A stretch of 64,000 bases of DNA from Paenibacillus sp. Soil766 (lineage in GTDB: Bacteria; Bacillota; Bacilli; Paenibacillales; NBRC-103111). The notes beneath the pieces were generated by a model that ran no database searches, was not told the origin of the DNA, and saw only the letters and a list, made by a program, of their open reading frames with translations. A program made the position numbers and the translations under genes. Positions 8,090 to 16,447 of this stretch are shown in pieces (position 1 is the first letter of the stretch; the number at the start of each line of letters is the position of its first letter). Location: positions 159,475-223,474 of the forward strand of contig NZ_LMSJ01000002.1 of the NCBI RefSeq assembly GCF_001428105.1. The letters are read 5' to 3'.

Positions 8090-9775
8090 ATGGCACATCC
8101 AAAACAGCGCAGTGACATGATTAAAAAAGGTTTCGACCGCGCTCCACACCGTAGCTTACTACGTGCAGCCGGCGTTAAAGAGGAAGATTTCGGCAAGCCG
8201 TTTATTGCGGTTTGTAACTCTTATATAGACATTATTCCTGGACATGTTCATTTGCAAGAATTCGGTAAGCTTGTGAAAGAAGCGATTCGCGAAGCCGGCG
8301 GTGTTCCGTTCGAGTTCAACACAATCGGTGTTGACGATGGTATTGCGATGGGTCATATCGGTATGCGTTATTCCTTGCCAAGCCGTGAGATTATTGCGGA
8401 TTCCTTGGAAACCGTAGTAAATGCACACTGGTTTGATGGTATGGTTTGTATTCCTAACTGTGACAAAATTACACCGGGTATGATCATGGGTGCTCTACGC
8501 GTTAACATCCCAACGATGTTAGTTAGCGGTGGACCGATGAAAGCCGGTAAAGATAAAAACGGTAAATCCATTTCCCTTTCTTCCGTATTCGAAGGCGTTG
8601 GTGCTTTCCAAGCGGGTAAATTGGATGAAGCAGGTCTGGAAGAGTTGGAACAATACGGTTGTCCTACATGTGGATCATGCTCTGGTATGTTCACAGCGAA
8701 CTCCATGAACTGTCTAGCTGAAGGTCTTGGACTTGCTATGCCAGGTAACGGAACTATTCTTGCTGTTGCGGAAGAGCGTAAGCAATTCGTTAAAGATTGC
8801 GCGAAGCAATTGATGGTTCTAATTGAGAAAGACATCAAGCCGCGTGATATCGTAACGATTGATGCGATTGATAACGCATTTGCTTTGGATATGGCGATGG
8901 GCGGTTCCACGAACACCGTTCTTCACACATTGGCTATCGCGGCTGAAGCGGGTATCGAGTATCCGATCTCTCGTATTAACGAAGTAGCAGAGCGTGTTCC
9001 TCACCTTGCCAAAATTGCTCCAGCTTCCGATTACCACATCGAAGATGTGCATTTGGCGGGCGGTGTGAGTGCGGTAATCAATGAGTTGCTCAAAAAACCA
9101 GGTGCTTTCAATGGTGACTGTCTATCCGTTACAGCGCAAACACTTCGCGAGAACGTGGCTGGCCGTGAGATTCAGAACACGGACGTTATTCGTCCATTGA
9201 CGAACCCGCATAGTGAGCGCGGCGGTCTAGCTGTTCTGTTCGGTAACTTAGCGCCTGAAGGAAGTATCGTAAAAGTTGGTGCCGTTGATAAGTCCGTTGG
9301 CGGACGTCACGTTGGTCCAGCGATCTGCTTCGATTCCCAAGACGAAGCTTTGTACGGTATCGCAAACGGTAAAGTAAAAGAAGGACACGTTGTTGTCATT
9401 CGTTACGAAGGACCGAAGGGTGGACCTGGTATGCCAGAAATGTTGGCACCAACGTCCCAAATCGTTGGTATGGGTCTAGGCGCGAAAGTAGCCTTGATTA
9501 CAGATGGACGTTTCTCCGGAGCTTCCCGCGGCATCTCGCTTGGTCATATGTCACCTGAAGCTGCTGAAGGTGGACCACTTGCTTTCGTACATGATGGCGA
9601 TATCATCGACGTTGACATGGATGGACGCAAAATCGAATTGCAAATTAGCGATGAAGAGTTTGCCAAACGTCGTGAGTCATGGGCAGGATTCCAACAGAAG
9701 ATTACTTCTGGCTACTTAGCTCGTTATACGAAAATGGTAACCAACGCAAGTGCTGGTGCGATTTTGAAAATCTAA
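8090..9775 (+). CDS. ilvD: Dihydroxy-acid dehydratase
   Basis: It dehydrates 2,3-dihydroxy-isovalerate and 2,3-dihydroxy-3-methylvalerate to the 2-keto acids that precede valine, leucine and isoleucine. It is a soluble iron-sulfur enzyme. Characteristic segments include [17 protein letters not shown] (77-93), [11 protein letters not shown] (121-131) and [11 protein letters not shown] (191-201); the cysteines near 124 and 197 are the usual cluster ligands. The C-terminal [14 protein letters not shown] motif is intact. At 561 residues it has full length. ATG follows TAGGAGGA. It stands alone, without other ilv or leu genes, and ends at a strong terminator, so it is likely a single-gene unit. 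Confidence 0.98.
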   Translation: MAHPKQRSDMIKKGFDRAPHRSLLRAAGVKEEDFGKPFIAVCNSYIDIIPGHVHLQEFGKLVKEAIREAGGVPFEFNTIGVDDGIAMGHIGMRYSLPSREIIADSLETVVNAHWFDGMVCIPNCDKITPGMIMGALRVNIPTMLVSGGPMKAGKDKNGKSISLSSVFEGVGAFQAGKLDEAGLEELEQYGCPTCGSCSGMFTANSMNCLAEGLGLAMPGNGTILAVAEERKQFVKDCAKQLMVLIEKDIKPRDIVTIDAIDNAFALDMAMGGSTNTVLHTLAIAAEAGIEYPISRINEVAERVPHLAKIAPASDYHIEDVHLAGGVSAVINELLKKPGAFNGDCLSVTAQTLRENVAGREIQNTDVIRPLTNPHSERGGLAVLFGNLAPEGSIVKVGAVDKSVGGRHVGPAICFDSQDEALYGIANGKVKEGHVVVIRYEGPKGGPGMPEMLAPTSQIVGMGLGAKVALITDGRFSGASRGISLGHMSPEAAEGGPLAFVHDGDIIDVDMDGRKIELQISDEEFAKRRESWAGFQQKITSGYLARYTKMVTNASAGAILKI

Positions 9776-9788
9776 TTTATTACAAGAT

Positions 9789-9824
9789 AAAGGCCCTATC
9801 CGACTTGTTCGGGTAGGGCCTTTT
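9789..9824 (+). terminator. Intrinsic terminator of ilvD
   Basis: A stem of AAGGCCCTA...TAGGGCCTTTT type with a small loop and T-run starts 13 bases after the ilvD stop. Confidence 0.9.
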
Positions 9825-9864
9825 GTACAATTATTGGATGCAAGTTCAAAAGATATACTATTAT

Positions 9865-9932
9865 CACTAACCCTTGAGCTCAGTTCAGTCAGTTTTTTTT
9901 GAACGAGAACCTGTGAGGGAATGATAAAGGTC
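9865..9932. repeat. Degenerate copy of the CACTATCCC palindrome
   Basis: The first 24 bases (9865-9888) match the left half of the repeat at 9955 with two differences. The right half (about 9911-9932) has decayed and no longer mirrors the left. Confidence 0.6.
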
Positions 9933-9954
9933 ACCGACGCATCCATCTTATCAT

Positions 9955-10015
9955 CACTATCCCTTAAGCTCAGTTCAGCACATGGGGAACGACATCCTGA
10001 GCAAAAGGGATAGTG
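9955..10015. repeat. Dispersed palindromic repeat, copy A
   Basis: The outer arms are CACTATCCC (9955-9963) and GGGATAGTG (10007-10015). The inner arms are GCTCAG (9968-9973) and CTGAGC (9997-10002). The same nested design recurs at 26380-26437. Confidence 0.8.
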
Positions 10016-10066
10016 GCCATAGATTCAGTTATCATGACTCTCCACGTAACTTGGTAGTGAGTCTAT

Positions 10067-11212
10067 TCAAGTCAGAAATAAATGCATAAACAGAAGCGAT
10101 CCGCTCAAAACGGTTATTGCAACAACAACGGAAAGCGTTAATACAAAGCGAGCTTTGAAAATCGATAGCATCATTAATGTACTCTTCACATCGATCATAG
10201 GCCCGAATACGAGGAAAGCGAGCAGAGAGCCAGGTGAGAATGACTTGGCGAAGGAGGCAGCTACGAAGGCGTCTGTCGTTGAGCATAAGGAGAGTAGGTA
10301 GGCGAAACCCATCATGAATACATGAGAGGTGAAGGCTCCCTGGCCGATCGTGCTCAGGCTGTCTTGTGCCACGAATGTCTGTATTAGGGCTGTCAGCAAG
10401 GCGCCTAGCATCAAATACTTGCTCATCTCGAACAGCTCGGAGGAGCCGTGGCTGACCATCGTCATGAGCCGACTGCCTCCGTGGGCGTGGTTGTGGCCAT
10501 GGTGGTCATGTCCATGATCGTGATGCTTATGACTATGATCATGAGGATGATCGTGGTCATGCTTGTGATCATGATCGTGGCTGTGATGATGATCATGGTG
10601 GTCAATGTGATGGTCTCCATGCGCATGGTTATGTTGGTGTGTCAGGCTTGTTACTGCAGGCTCAATAGGATGCCGCAAAGGGTTGCTCTTAAGGAAACGC
10701 GTGAGCAGCAAGCCAATGACTAGCGCGACACCGAAGGTTAGTCCCATGCGTGAATAGGCCATTGCTGGATTGCCGCGGAATGCCATCCAGGTGGAGGCGA
10801 AGACAATGGGGTTTAGAATAGGTCCCACAAGAATGAAAATGACGGCGATGTAGACCGGCATGCCTTTGCGCATCAGCCTGCGTACGAAAGGGATCATGCC
10901 GCACTCGCACAGTGGGAACATAATTCCCAACACACAGGCGAATAACACACCACCGAGTGGGTGTTTGGGGGTCAGTCGTTTGATGACACCCTCAGGAATG
11001 AAGTTTTCGACGATCGTAGATAACAGGACACCGAGAATCATGAACGGTAGGGCATCCAAGAAGATGTCCATAAAAGCCATAAAGACATGGCTGATAGGTT
11101 CCATGACTGTCCCCATTGGGGGAAGTTGTCTAGTTGTTACGATCAGAAACAATAGAAACACGCAAATCACCGTGGAGGCAGGAAGGCTCCAGCGGTATAG
11201 AGTTGAGGACAA
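10067..11212 (-). CDS. Permease of the YraQ/DUF318 family with a His-rich loop
   Basis: This is a membrane permease of a family tied to metal or metalloid export; the substrate is not settled. It has about eight to ten hydrophobic helices, with the signature PLCECGMIPFVRRLMRKGMP around residue 100-120 and GPILNPIVFAST soon after. Between the two halves (about residues 194-248) lies a low-complexity cytoplasmic-type loop made almost only of His, Asp, Gly and Lys, which should bind Zn, Ni, Co or Cu. The start is TTG at 11212 after AAGGGGTG. No metalloregulator gene adjoins it. The His-rich stretch also gives misleading open frames on the other strand. Confidence 0.88.
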   Translation of the reverse strand: MSSTLYRWSLPASTVICVFLLFLIVTTRQLPPMGTVMEPISHVFMAFMDIFLDALPFMILGVLLSTIVENFIPEGVIKRLTPKHPLGGVLFACVLGIMFPLCECGMIPFVRRLMRKGMPVYIAVIFILVGPILNPIVFASTWMAFRGNPAMAYSRMGLTFGVALVIGLLLTRFLKSNPLRHPIEPAVTSLTHQHNHAHGDHHIDHHDHHHSHDHDHKHDHDHPHDHSHKHHDHGHDHHGHNHAHGGSRLMTMVSHGSSELFEMSKYLMLGALLTALIQTFVAQDSLSTIGQGAFTSHVFMMGFAYLLSLCSTTDAFVAASFAKSFSPGSLLAFLVFGPMIDVKSTLMMLSIFKARFVLTLSVVVAITVLSGSLLFMHLFLT

Positions 11213-11293
11213 TACAGTGACACCCCTTTGCAGAAGGAATTGGTATGTAACTATCTTATGTACATGCTGGGCTATCTAGGACAATGTCCTGGA

Positions 11294-11321
11294 TTGACAT
11301 TGATACTTAAGCGTGTATAAT
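11294..11321 (+). promoter_or_regulatory. Promoter of the trpS T-box leader
   Basis: A perfect TTGACA (11294-11299) and a perfect TATAAT (11316-11321) are spaced by 16 bases. Transcription should begin near 11328. Confidence 0.85.
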
Positions 11322-11329
11322 AATAGGAA

Positions 11330-11630
11330 ATCAATTGCGATGATAGGAACAAGTACGTTTGTCTCCCGTTTCTCAGAGAGCCGGTGGTTGGTGCGAACCG
11401 GTGAAACAAGCAGACCGAATGGATCCTTGAGCTTGAAGCTGAACACTGTGTAGAATCACCGGAACCTAGGCCGGATTCCAACCACAGTAAATTATGCTAA
11501 ACGGTAGCTCTCCGTTATCAGAGCCTGAAGGTTTACATGCACATAACTACGGTTATGTAAGTAGACAAATTAGGGTGGTACCACGGTCTCTCGTCCCTTG
11601 CGGAGGGAGGCCTTTTTGTTGTCTTTTTTA
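11330..11630 (+). promoter_or_regulatory. T-box riboswitch (tryptophan-specific) upstream of trpS
   Basis: The leader senses uncharged tRNA-Trp and lets transcription proceed into trpS. The T-box core AGGGTGGTACCACGG lies at 11572-11586. It is followed by a terminator stem (about 11585-11617) and T-runs. The likely specifier codon is TGG at 11420-11422, followed by A as usual, which is the Trp codon and agrees with the downstream gene. The upstream arm and the central hairpins have the usual T-box size, about 250 bases. Confidence 0.93.
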
Positions 11631-11673
11631 CCAAAACGAATGACAAAGTGAAGATCATAGGAGGTTTTTTCGG

Positions 11674-12657
11674 ATGAAACGTGTACTATCCGGCATGCAA
11701 TCCAGCGGTCAGCTGACGATTGGTAATTATATTGGCGCACTTCGTAACTTTGTGAAACTGCAAGAACTTCATCGCTGTTATTTCATGGTGGTCGATATGC
11801 ATGCGATCACAGTGCCGCAGGATCCAGCCGCGCTTCGGGAACAAACGGAGTCTATCGCTTCGTTATACATTGCTTCGGGCCTAGATCCGAATAAGGCTTC
11901 TGTCTTCCTGCAGTCCCATGTTCACGCACATGCAGAGCTAGGCTGGATTATGACGACGCTGACACACATGGGCGAACTTGAGCGCATGACCCAATTTAAA
12001 GATAAGTCCGAAGGCAAAGAATCTGTGGGTGCAGGCTTATTCACGTATCCATCTCTGATGGCAGCTGACATTTTGTTATATAACGCAGATCTTATTCCAG
12101 TTGGAGACGATCAGAAACAGCATTTGGAGCTGACGCGTGATTTGGCTAACCGATTTAATAACCGTTTTGGCGATATGTTTGTCATGCCACAGCCTTATAT
12201 GCCTGAAGTGGGCGCACGCATTATGTCACTAGATGATGCTTCCAAGAAGATGAGCAAAAGCAGTCCGAATGCCGGCAGTTACATCGCGATGCTTGACGAG
12301 CCAGATGTCATCCGTAAGAAGCTAAGTCGTGCTGTTACGGACTCTGGGCGTGAGGTGAAGTATGATCCTCAGAATAAACCTGAGGTGAGTAATTTAATGT
12401 CGATTTACTCCCACTTTGCAGAGATGAGTTTAGCGGAGATTGAGGCTCGGTATGAGGGGCAAGGATATGGTCCTTTCAAAAAGGAACTGGCGGAACACAT
12501 TGTTGCCGTTCTGGAGCCTATCCAGCAGCGTTATCGTGAGATTCGCAGTTCGGGCGCCATTTTTGACATTTTGAAAAAAGGTGCGGACGAAGCTGCCGAA
12601 GTGGCGAATCAAACGTTGCTTGAGGTAAAGAAGCGGATGGGCTTTATTGTTCGCTAA
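11674..12657 (+). CDS. trpS: Tryptophanyl-tRNA synthetase
   Basis: This class I aminoacyl-tRNA synthetase charges tRNA-Trp. The HIGH-equivalent is TIGN (15-18) within SSGQLTIGNYIGAL, and the KMSKS loop is at 192-196. VGDDQKQHLELTRDLA (143-158) is the adenylate/Trp pocket segment typical of bacterial enzymes. It has 327 residues, the usual length. ATG follows ATAGGAGG. Expression is predicted to depend on the T-box leader directly upstream. A terminator lies at 12677-12715. Confidence 0.98.
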   Translation: MKRVLSGMQSSGQLTIGNYIGALRNFVKLQELHRCYFMVVDMHAITVPQDPAALREQTESIASLYIASGLDPNKASVFLQSHVHAHAELGWIMTTLTHMGELERMTQFKDKSEGKESVGAGLFTYPSLMAADILLYNADLIPVGDDQKQHLELTRDLANRFNNRFGDMFVMPQPYMPEVGARIMSLDDASKKMSKSSPNAGSYIAMLDEPDVIRKKLSRAVTDSGREVKYDPQNKPEVSNLMSIYSHFAEMSLAEIEARYEGQGYGPFKKELAEHIVAVLEPIQQRYREIRSSGAIFDILKKGADEAAEVANQTLLEVKKRMGFIVR

Positions 12658-12676
12658 GTATAACGCTACACATACG

Positions 12677-12715
12677 AAAAGCTCAAATCCCAATGATTGG
12701 GGATTTGAGCTTTTT
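12677..12715. terminator. Terminator between trpS and the 12718 gene
   Basis: A long stem (AAAAGCTCAAATCCC with its complement) and a T-run lie 20 bases after trpS. The A-run on the other side allows it to act also for the convergent small gene. Confidence 0.9.
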
Positions 12716-12717
12716 GT

Positions 12718-12903
12718 TCATTCGGTAGGTTTGTTTTTTCGACGCATTTTGGCTTTCATTGCAAAACCGTAACCGATAAATCCTAACGAAATAAGGGTGA
12801 AGAGGAGTGCCATCCAAGGCTCGCGTAGAGCAATGAATAGGGAAATGCTAGCGAGCAGCAGCGTTCCAACAACTGCGAATAGAAGAGCAAGTGGTTTACT
12901 CAT
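12718..12903 (-). CDS. Small membrane protein, DUF5325/YlaF-like, 61 aa
   Basis: Two hydrophobic helices (about residues 5-25 and 31-49) are followed by a short, strongly basic tail (KAKMRRKNK). Size, topology and the GYGF segment resemble the DUF5325/YlaF family of Bacillales, whose role is unknown. ATG at 12903 has only a weak ribosome site (AGTAGGTCG). The gene is convergent with trpS and shares its terminator. Confidence 0.75.
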   Translation of the reverse strand: MSKPLALLFAVVGTLLLASISLFIALREPWMALLFTLISLGFIGYGFAMKAKMRRKNKPTE

Positions 12904-12966
12904 TTGGGCGACCTACTTTCTTGAAGTTCATGATACCTTCTTATATTAAACTTTTTTGAGCGCCGT

Positions 12967-12995
12967 GCATATAAATTCATTTCCTCCACATACTA
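12967..12995 (+). promoter_or_regulatory. Predicted sigma-G promoter of the second SASP gene
   Basis: GCATA (12967-12971) and CATACTA (12989-12995) separated by 17 bases fit the sigma-G consensus. This predicts expression in the forespore after engulfment. Confidence 0.75.
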
Positions 12996-13054
12996 TCTTT
13001 GCAAGCTTGCAAATACATCAAAGATTATAGCTGACTGAAAGGAGTACGATCCTG

Positions 13055-13282
13055 ATGGCACAATCTCGTAGTAACACACTGGTAGTTCCGCAAGCCAATC
13101 AAGCTTTAGATCAATTGAAATATGAGGTAGCTCAAGAGCTGGGCATTCAAATTCCTCAAGACGGTTACTATGGAAACATGGCAACCCGAGACACTGGTTC
13201 CATTGGTGGTGCGATTACTCGCCGCTTGGTGCAAATCGCTGAGCAAACGCTAGCGGGGCAGTCTGGGTCAAACTTCCGTTAA
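13055..13282 (+). CDS. Alpha/beta-type small acid-soluble spore protein, 75 aa
   Basis: This is a second spore DNA-protection protein. Apart from the N-terminus it closely matches the SASP at 6374-6634: LDQLKYEVAQELGIQIPQDG, then GSIGGAITRRLVQIAEQTL. It lacks the Ser/Asn-rich N-terminal stretch of that paralogue. ATG follows AAAGGAG. A sigma-G-type promoter lies at 12967-12995 and a terminator at 13331-13363. Confidence 0.96.
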   Translation: MAQSRSNTLVVPQANQALDQLKYEVAQELGIQIPQDGYYGNMATRDTGSIGGAITRRLVQIAEQTLAGQSGSNFR

Positions 13283-13330
13283 CTTAGACAACATGTATCC
13301 GTACTAGCATACCCGAATTAAGTAATAATA

Positions 13331-13363
13331 GAGCCCAGGAGCCTTAATAGCTCCTGGGCTTTT
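13331..13363 (+). terminator. Terminator of the second SASP gene
   Basis: An 11-base perfect stem (AGCCCAGGAGC and complement) with a short loop and TTTT tail lies about 50 bases after the stop. Confidence 0.88.
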
Positions 13364-13390
13364 GATGTGTACAGGAAAGCATGGCAGATA

Positions 13391-13432
13391 AAACAAGGGC
13401 CTCTGCATTCACCATGCAGGGGCCCTCGTTTT
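13391..13432 (-). terminator. Terminator of the YfhP-like gene
   Basis: A stem of GGGCCTCTGCAT type with its near-perfect complement sits 33 bases beyond the minus-strand stop. An A-run on its left reads as a U-tail for the minus strand. Confidence 0.8.
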
Positions 13433-13464
13433 AAACATCGAACATCACATCGATTGAAGACTGC

Positions 13465-14448
13465 TCAATAAAGATCGACTTTCAGCTTCTTCTCAAGCTT
13501 CGTATCGTTCACCCAGCCTACATAAGAATCAAGCGTTTGGAAATTGCGATCCATTCGAATGACGCCAACGAATGGGAATTGCTTGCGATGGCGATAGCGG
13601 ACGTCTGCCCATCTCACTTCATAGCCCCACCGATGTTCTTTGACCTCAGCGCAAGTGAAGGAAGAGAAATAAAGCAGAGCTTGAATATCCTCATGCTGCT
13701 TGGAAACCTCAACGGCAGGGTGGTCAGAGCAGGTGATCGTGTCTAACCATTTCAGTTTGCCATTTTTGAGTTCGCCTAGCTGGTAGGTCCCGTCTGCACA
13801 CTCTTTCACAACATTCCAGACATAGAGGTTGAATGTTACAATAAGTGTATATTTATCACCGGGTTGATAAGTGGCATCTTTGCGATAGAGACCTTTTTCA
13901 ATAATAGCATGGTCCAGAGTCCGCCAAATGTAATATAGGGCAAGTAAGCCGTATAAGGTAGGGAAAATCAACTGTGGCTTCGCGAGATCGAAGGACCACA
14001 TGAAGATCGCGGCAATGTGACTCGTGAATATGAAAGGATCAAAGATGTGAATGATGTTCCATGACACCCATTTTTCTGAGAAAGGTCGAATGGCTTGGGT
14101 GCCGTAGGTATTGAAACAGTCGGTGAACACATGAACGCAGACCGCGATTCCAATCCACATAGCGAGATGCAGGAAGGATACGCCATGGAAAAATGGCGCA
14201 AGTGCACCAGTGATCAACAATGTCCATAAGGGTAGGGCTGGTAAGGAATGCGAGCGGCCGCGATGATTGCGAATATAGAGGGCATTGCCCTTGAATCGGA
14301 GCAATCCATCAATATCGGGAATCTGAGAACCAACGACAGTTCCAATGAAAACAGCAGTTGTTGCTGCCGTATCTGTGGAAATGCTCGGGTCGATTTGCGA
14401 GAGCCCTGCTAATCCTAAGCCAATGACAAGATGAGTGCCTGTATCCAA
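13465..14448 (-). CDS. YfhP-like membrane-bound metal-dependent hydrolase (DUF457)
   Basis: This is a membrane protein of the LexA-binding/metal-dependent hydrolase (DUF457) family. The N-terminal half has four to five hydrophobic helices and the family motifs MDTGTHLVIGLGLAGL (1-16), SQIPDIDG and NHRGRSHS, whose His and Asp residues are the presumed metal ligands. The C-terminal 150 residues are soluble and less conserved. At 327 residues it has the length of B. subtilis YfhP, which it resembles from the first residue. The enzymatic substrate is unknown for the family. ATG at 14448 has GGAGGAGAA just upstream on the coding strand. Confidence 0.88.
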   Translation of the reverse strand: MDTGTHLVIGLGLAGLSQIDPSISTDTAATTAVFIGTVVGSQIPDIDGLLRFKGNALYIRNHRGRSHSLPALPLWTLLITGALAPFFHGVSFLHLAMWIGIAVCVHVFTDCFNTYGTQAIRPFSEKWVSWNIIHIFDPFIFTSHIAAIFMWSFDLAKPQLIFPTLYGLLALYYIWRTLDHAIIEKGLYRKDATYQPGDKYTLIVTFNLYVWNVVKECADGTYQLGELKNGKLKWLDTITCSDHPAVEVSKQHEDIQALLYFSSFTCAEVKEHRWGYEVRWADVRYRHRKQFPFVGVIRMDRNFQTLDSYVGWVNDTKLEKKLKVDLY

Positions 14449-14569
14449 CTGGTTCTCCTCCTAAGTGTTGTGTACACATGGTTGTTCTGTATCTGATTGA
14501 GGGTCAATTAACATCTTGCTCTTAGTTTACCATTTTAGAGCAAAAAATAAATCAGAAGGAGATCTAAAA

Positions 14570-14869
14570 ATGTCTAAAGTTTTTGTAGAGTATGCCATAA
14601 ATCCAGAATTTCGAGCTTCATTTCTCATCTATATGCAAGGGCAACAGCTACGGGAAGGGCATTTGGAGCTATTGGAGGGGACCGATCAAGATGGACTTTA
14701 TGTAGAAATTTGGCATGATGTAACATATGAAGAGTACCTGATCATGAAGGAGGAACGTTTGAATGTTGAACGGATGGGTGATGGGCAGCATGGTGACTGG
14801 GAACGATGGATCAAAGGGGGTATCTCGAAGTTGCATATGTGGCATTTCTCACCGGCTAATTATATTTAA
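14570..14869 (+). CDS. Hypothetical protein, 99 aa
   Basis: This is a small soluble acidic protein that I cannot assign to a named family. The pattern (short beta-like start KVFVEYAINPEF, alternating helices, Trp-rich C-terminal third) could fit a ferredoxin-like alpha/beta monooxygenase-type fold, but this is a guess. The start is ATG at 14570 because AGAAGGAGAT stands 6 bases before it; the frame is open for 18 more codons upstream without a ribosome site. It is divergent from the YfhP-like gene and convergent with gerQ. A small terminator follows. Confidence 0.72.
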   Translation: MSKVFVEYAINPEFRASFLIYMQGQQLREGHLELLEGTDQDGLYVEIWHDVTYEEYLIMKEERLNVERMGDGQHGDWERWIKGGISKLHMWHFSPANYI

Positions 14870-14875
14870 AAACAG

Positions 14876-14909
14876 AAAACCGCTGCTCTCTATCCGAGCA
14901 ACGGTTTTT
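14876..14909. terminator. Terminator between the 14570 gene and gerQ
   Basis: An AAAACCG...CGGTTTTT hairpin with an inner CTC/GAG pairing lies 6 bases after the plus-strand stop and 17 bases before the gerQ stop. Confidence 0.75.
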
Positions 14910-14925
14910 GAATGTGATTGGGCAA

Positions 14926-15378
14926 TTATCTGGAGAGTGCTCCGCCCCGGAATGGGTAGGCGTAATTCAGTTCTTCATCGAATGTGATGTAATCCAAATT
15001 CACCATAAGTAATAGGAAACGCATCCCAGTAACTGGATCACTGATAATGATATGATCACGACCTGCGGCTTCTAGTTTTCCTTTGAAAATTTTGGCGTTC
15101 CACTCGGAGTTATTTTCATATGTCATATAGATGGTTGCCATTTTACCAAGGTTCAAACGAAGAATATTTTCGATATACGATTCTTCGAGTGCTGGCATTC
15201 CCGGTACATTCACGCCTGTTTGTAATCCACTTCCTGGGGGTGTGAGGACAGATCCAGCTGGGGTTTGGGGAACAATCTTATTCGTGATGGAAGTTGGGAC
15301 AGGGTAAGCTGGGTAGGGATTGCCATATTGCATTTGCGGCATTGCTTGATTACCTATTTTGTAAGGGTTATTCAACAT
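14926..15378 (-). CDS. gerQ: Spore coat protein GerQ
   Basis: This coat protein is needed for proper function and placement of the cortex-lytic enzyme CwlJ and is cross-linked by the coat transglutaminase Tgl in B. subtilis. The N-terminal 60 residues are a Pro/Tyr/Gln/Asn-rich low-complexity segment. The conserved C-terminal domain runs from about 65 to 143, with SYIENILRLNLGK, NNSEWNAKIFKGK, EAAGRDHIIISDP and LDYITFDE. It has 150 residues. ATG follows AAGGAGGAAA. No cwlJ gene adjoins it. It is expected in the mother cell during sporulation. Confidence 0.95.
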   Translation of the reverse strand: MLNNPYKIGNQAMPQMQYGNPYPAYPVPTSITNKIVPQTPAGSVLTPPGSGLQTGVNVPGMPALEESYIENILRLNLGKMATIYMTYENNSEWNAKIFKGKLEAAGRDHIIISDPVTGMRFLLLMVNLDYITFDEELNYAYPFRGGALSR

Positions 15379-15515
15379 GATGATAATTTCCTCCTTGAGC
15401 TTTCCATACGAAAGCTTTCTTCATAAATGTGTTTTAACGATCGAAAAGGTCATTTTCCATAATCATCATATTGTGCTTCTGCCTATTTGGTGACGAATTT
15501 GTGGGCATTTTACAA

Positions 15516-15540
15516 AACAAAAAAAGCTCCCGAAGGAGCC
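15516..15540 (-). terminator. Terminator of the response regulator gene
   Basis: On the minus strand a GGCTCC-TTCG-GGAGC hairpin with a stable UUCG-type tetraloop is followed by seven T residues. It begins right at the stop codon at 15541. Confidence 0.9.
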
Positions 15541-16233
15541 TTATCCTAGTAGAAACTTATAACCGACCCCCCACACGGTCTTGACGTGCTTGGGTTCTTT
15601 GGGGTCATCCTCGATTTTTTTGCGGAGGTTTGCGATGTGCACATCGATGGCACGCTCTGTTACTTGGGAATCAAAGCCGCGCACACGATTTAACAACTCT
15701 TCACGACTGTATACTCTGCCTTGATTTTGCCAGAACAGCTTCATAATTTCGAATTCGGAGAAGGTAGTCTCGATACTCTTACCGTTAACATAGAGGCAGC
15801 GCTTTTCTAAATCCAAGTGGATCCCCAGAGGATCGAGTGTGTCAGAGGGAGGCGCAACCTGTGGTGGATAGCTGCTGGAACGTCGAAATAAGGCTTGAAT
15901 TCTGGCGGATAGCTCTCTCATCGAAAATGGTTTGCATAAATAGTCATCAGCACCCGTCTGAAGGCCCCTTACACGATCCGAAACTTCGTTCCTGGCGGTT
16001 ACCATCAAGATTGGAATGGTTGAGGTCTGACGAATTGTAGTACACAGTTGAATCCCATCCATATCTGGAAGCATAAGATCAAGAATAATCATATCAGGCT
16101 GGAAATCCCGAAATAAGTCCTCGCCTTGTCGGCCGTTCTCTGCGCGTTTCACTTCATAGCCATCTTCGTATAAGTAAATGGACATCATTTCACCGATACT
16201 TAAATCGTCTTCGATGATTAAAATTTTGGACAT
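15541..16233 (-). CDS. OmpR/PhoB-family response regulator (orphan)
   Basis: This DNA-binding response regulator has a receiver domain (1-118) with the acidic pair E8/D9/D10, phospho-acceptor D52 (LDLMLPDMDG), T/S and a conserved K (CKPFSMREL). The winged-helix effector (about 132-230) ends with VKTVWGVGYKF. A short Ser/Pro linker joins them. ATG follows AAGGAGGGG. No histidine kinase gene lies on either side, and the gene is flanked by terminators, so the partner must be elsewhere. The target genes are unknown. Confidence 0.95.
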   Translation of the reverse strand: MSKILIIEDDLSIGEMMSIYLYEDGYEVKRAENGRQGEDLFRDFQPDMIILDLMLPDMDGIQLCTTIRQTSTIPILMVTARNEVSDRVRGLQTGADDYLCKPFSMRELSARIQALFRRSSSYPPQVAPPSDTLDPLGIHLDLEKRCLYVNGKSIETTFSEFEIMKLFWQNQGRVYSREELLNRVRGFDSQVTERAIDVHIANLRKKIEDDPKEPKHVKTVWGVGYKFLLG

Positions 16234-16362
16234 ACTGGTTCCCCTCCTTTTCCTTTAAAAGGCTAGGTGCTCGTTATGCCTTCCCGCAATAATCGATCCT
16301 ATCTATATGACATGTTATCCTATCCATTTTGTGACGTCCAGTTTTAACTTATTTTTAAATGG

Positions 16363-16424
16363 AAAAAAGAAGCTGATTGTGACTTGAACCTTCACTCTTA
16401 AGGTCAAGTTGTTCAGCTTCTTTT
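16363..16424 (-). terminator. Terminator of the urea transporter operon
   Basis: A long interrupted stem (AAAAGAAGCTGA with CAGCTTCTTTT outside, GACTTGAACCTT with AAGGTCAAGTT inside) lies just after urtE on the minus strand, where the A-rich left side reads as U. Confidence 0.85.
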
Positions 16425-16447
16425 GCGTAGGGTAAGCATGAGAACGA

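Noticed and set aside
10329-10723. Plus-strand open frames rich in Met, Val and Ile
   Set aside because: They mirror the His/Asp codons of the minus-strand permease loop, have no ribosome site, and encode low-complexity sequence.
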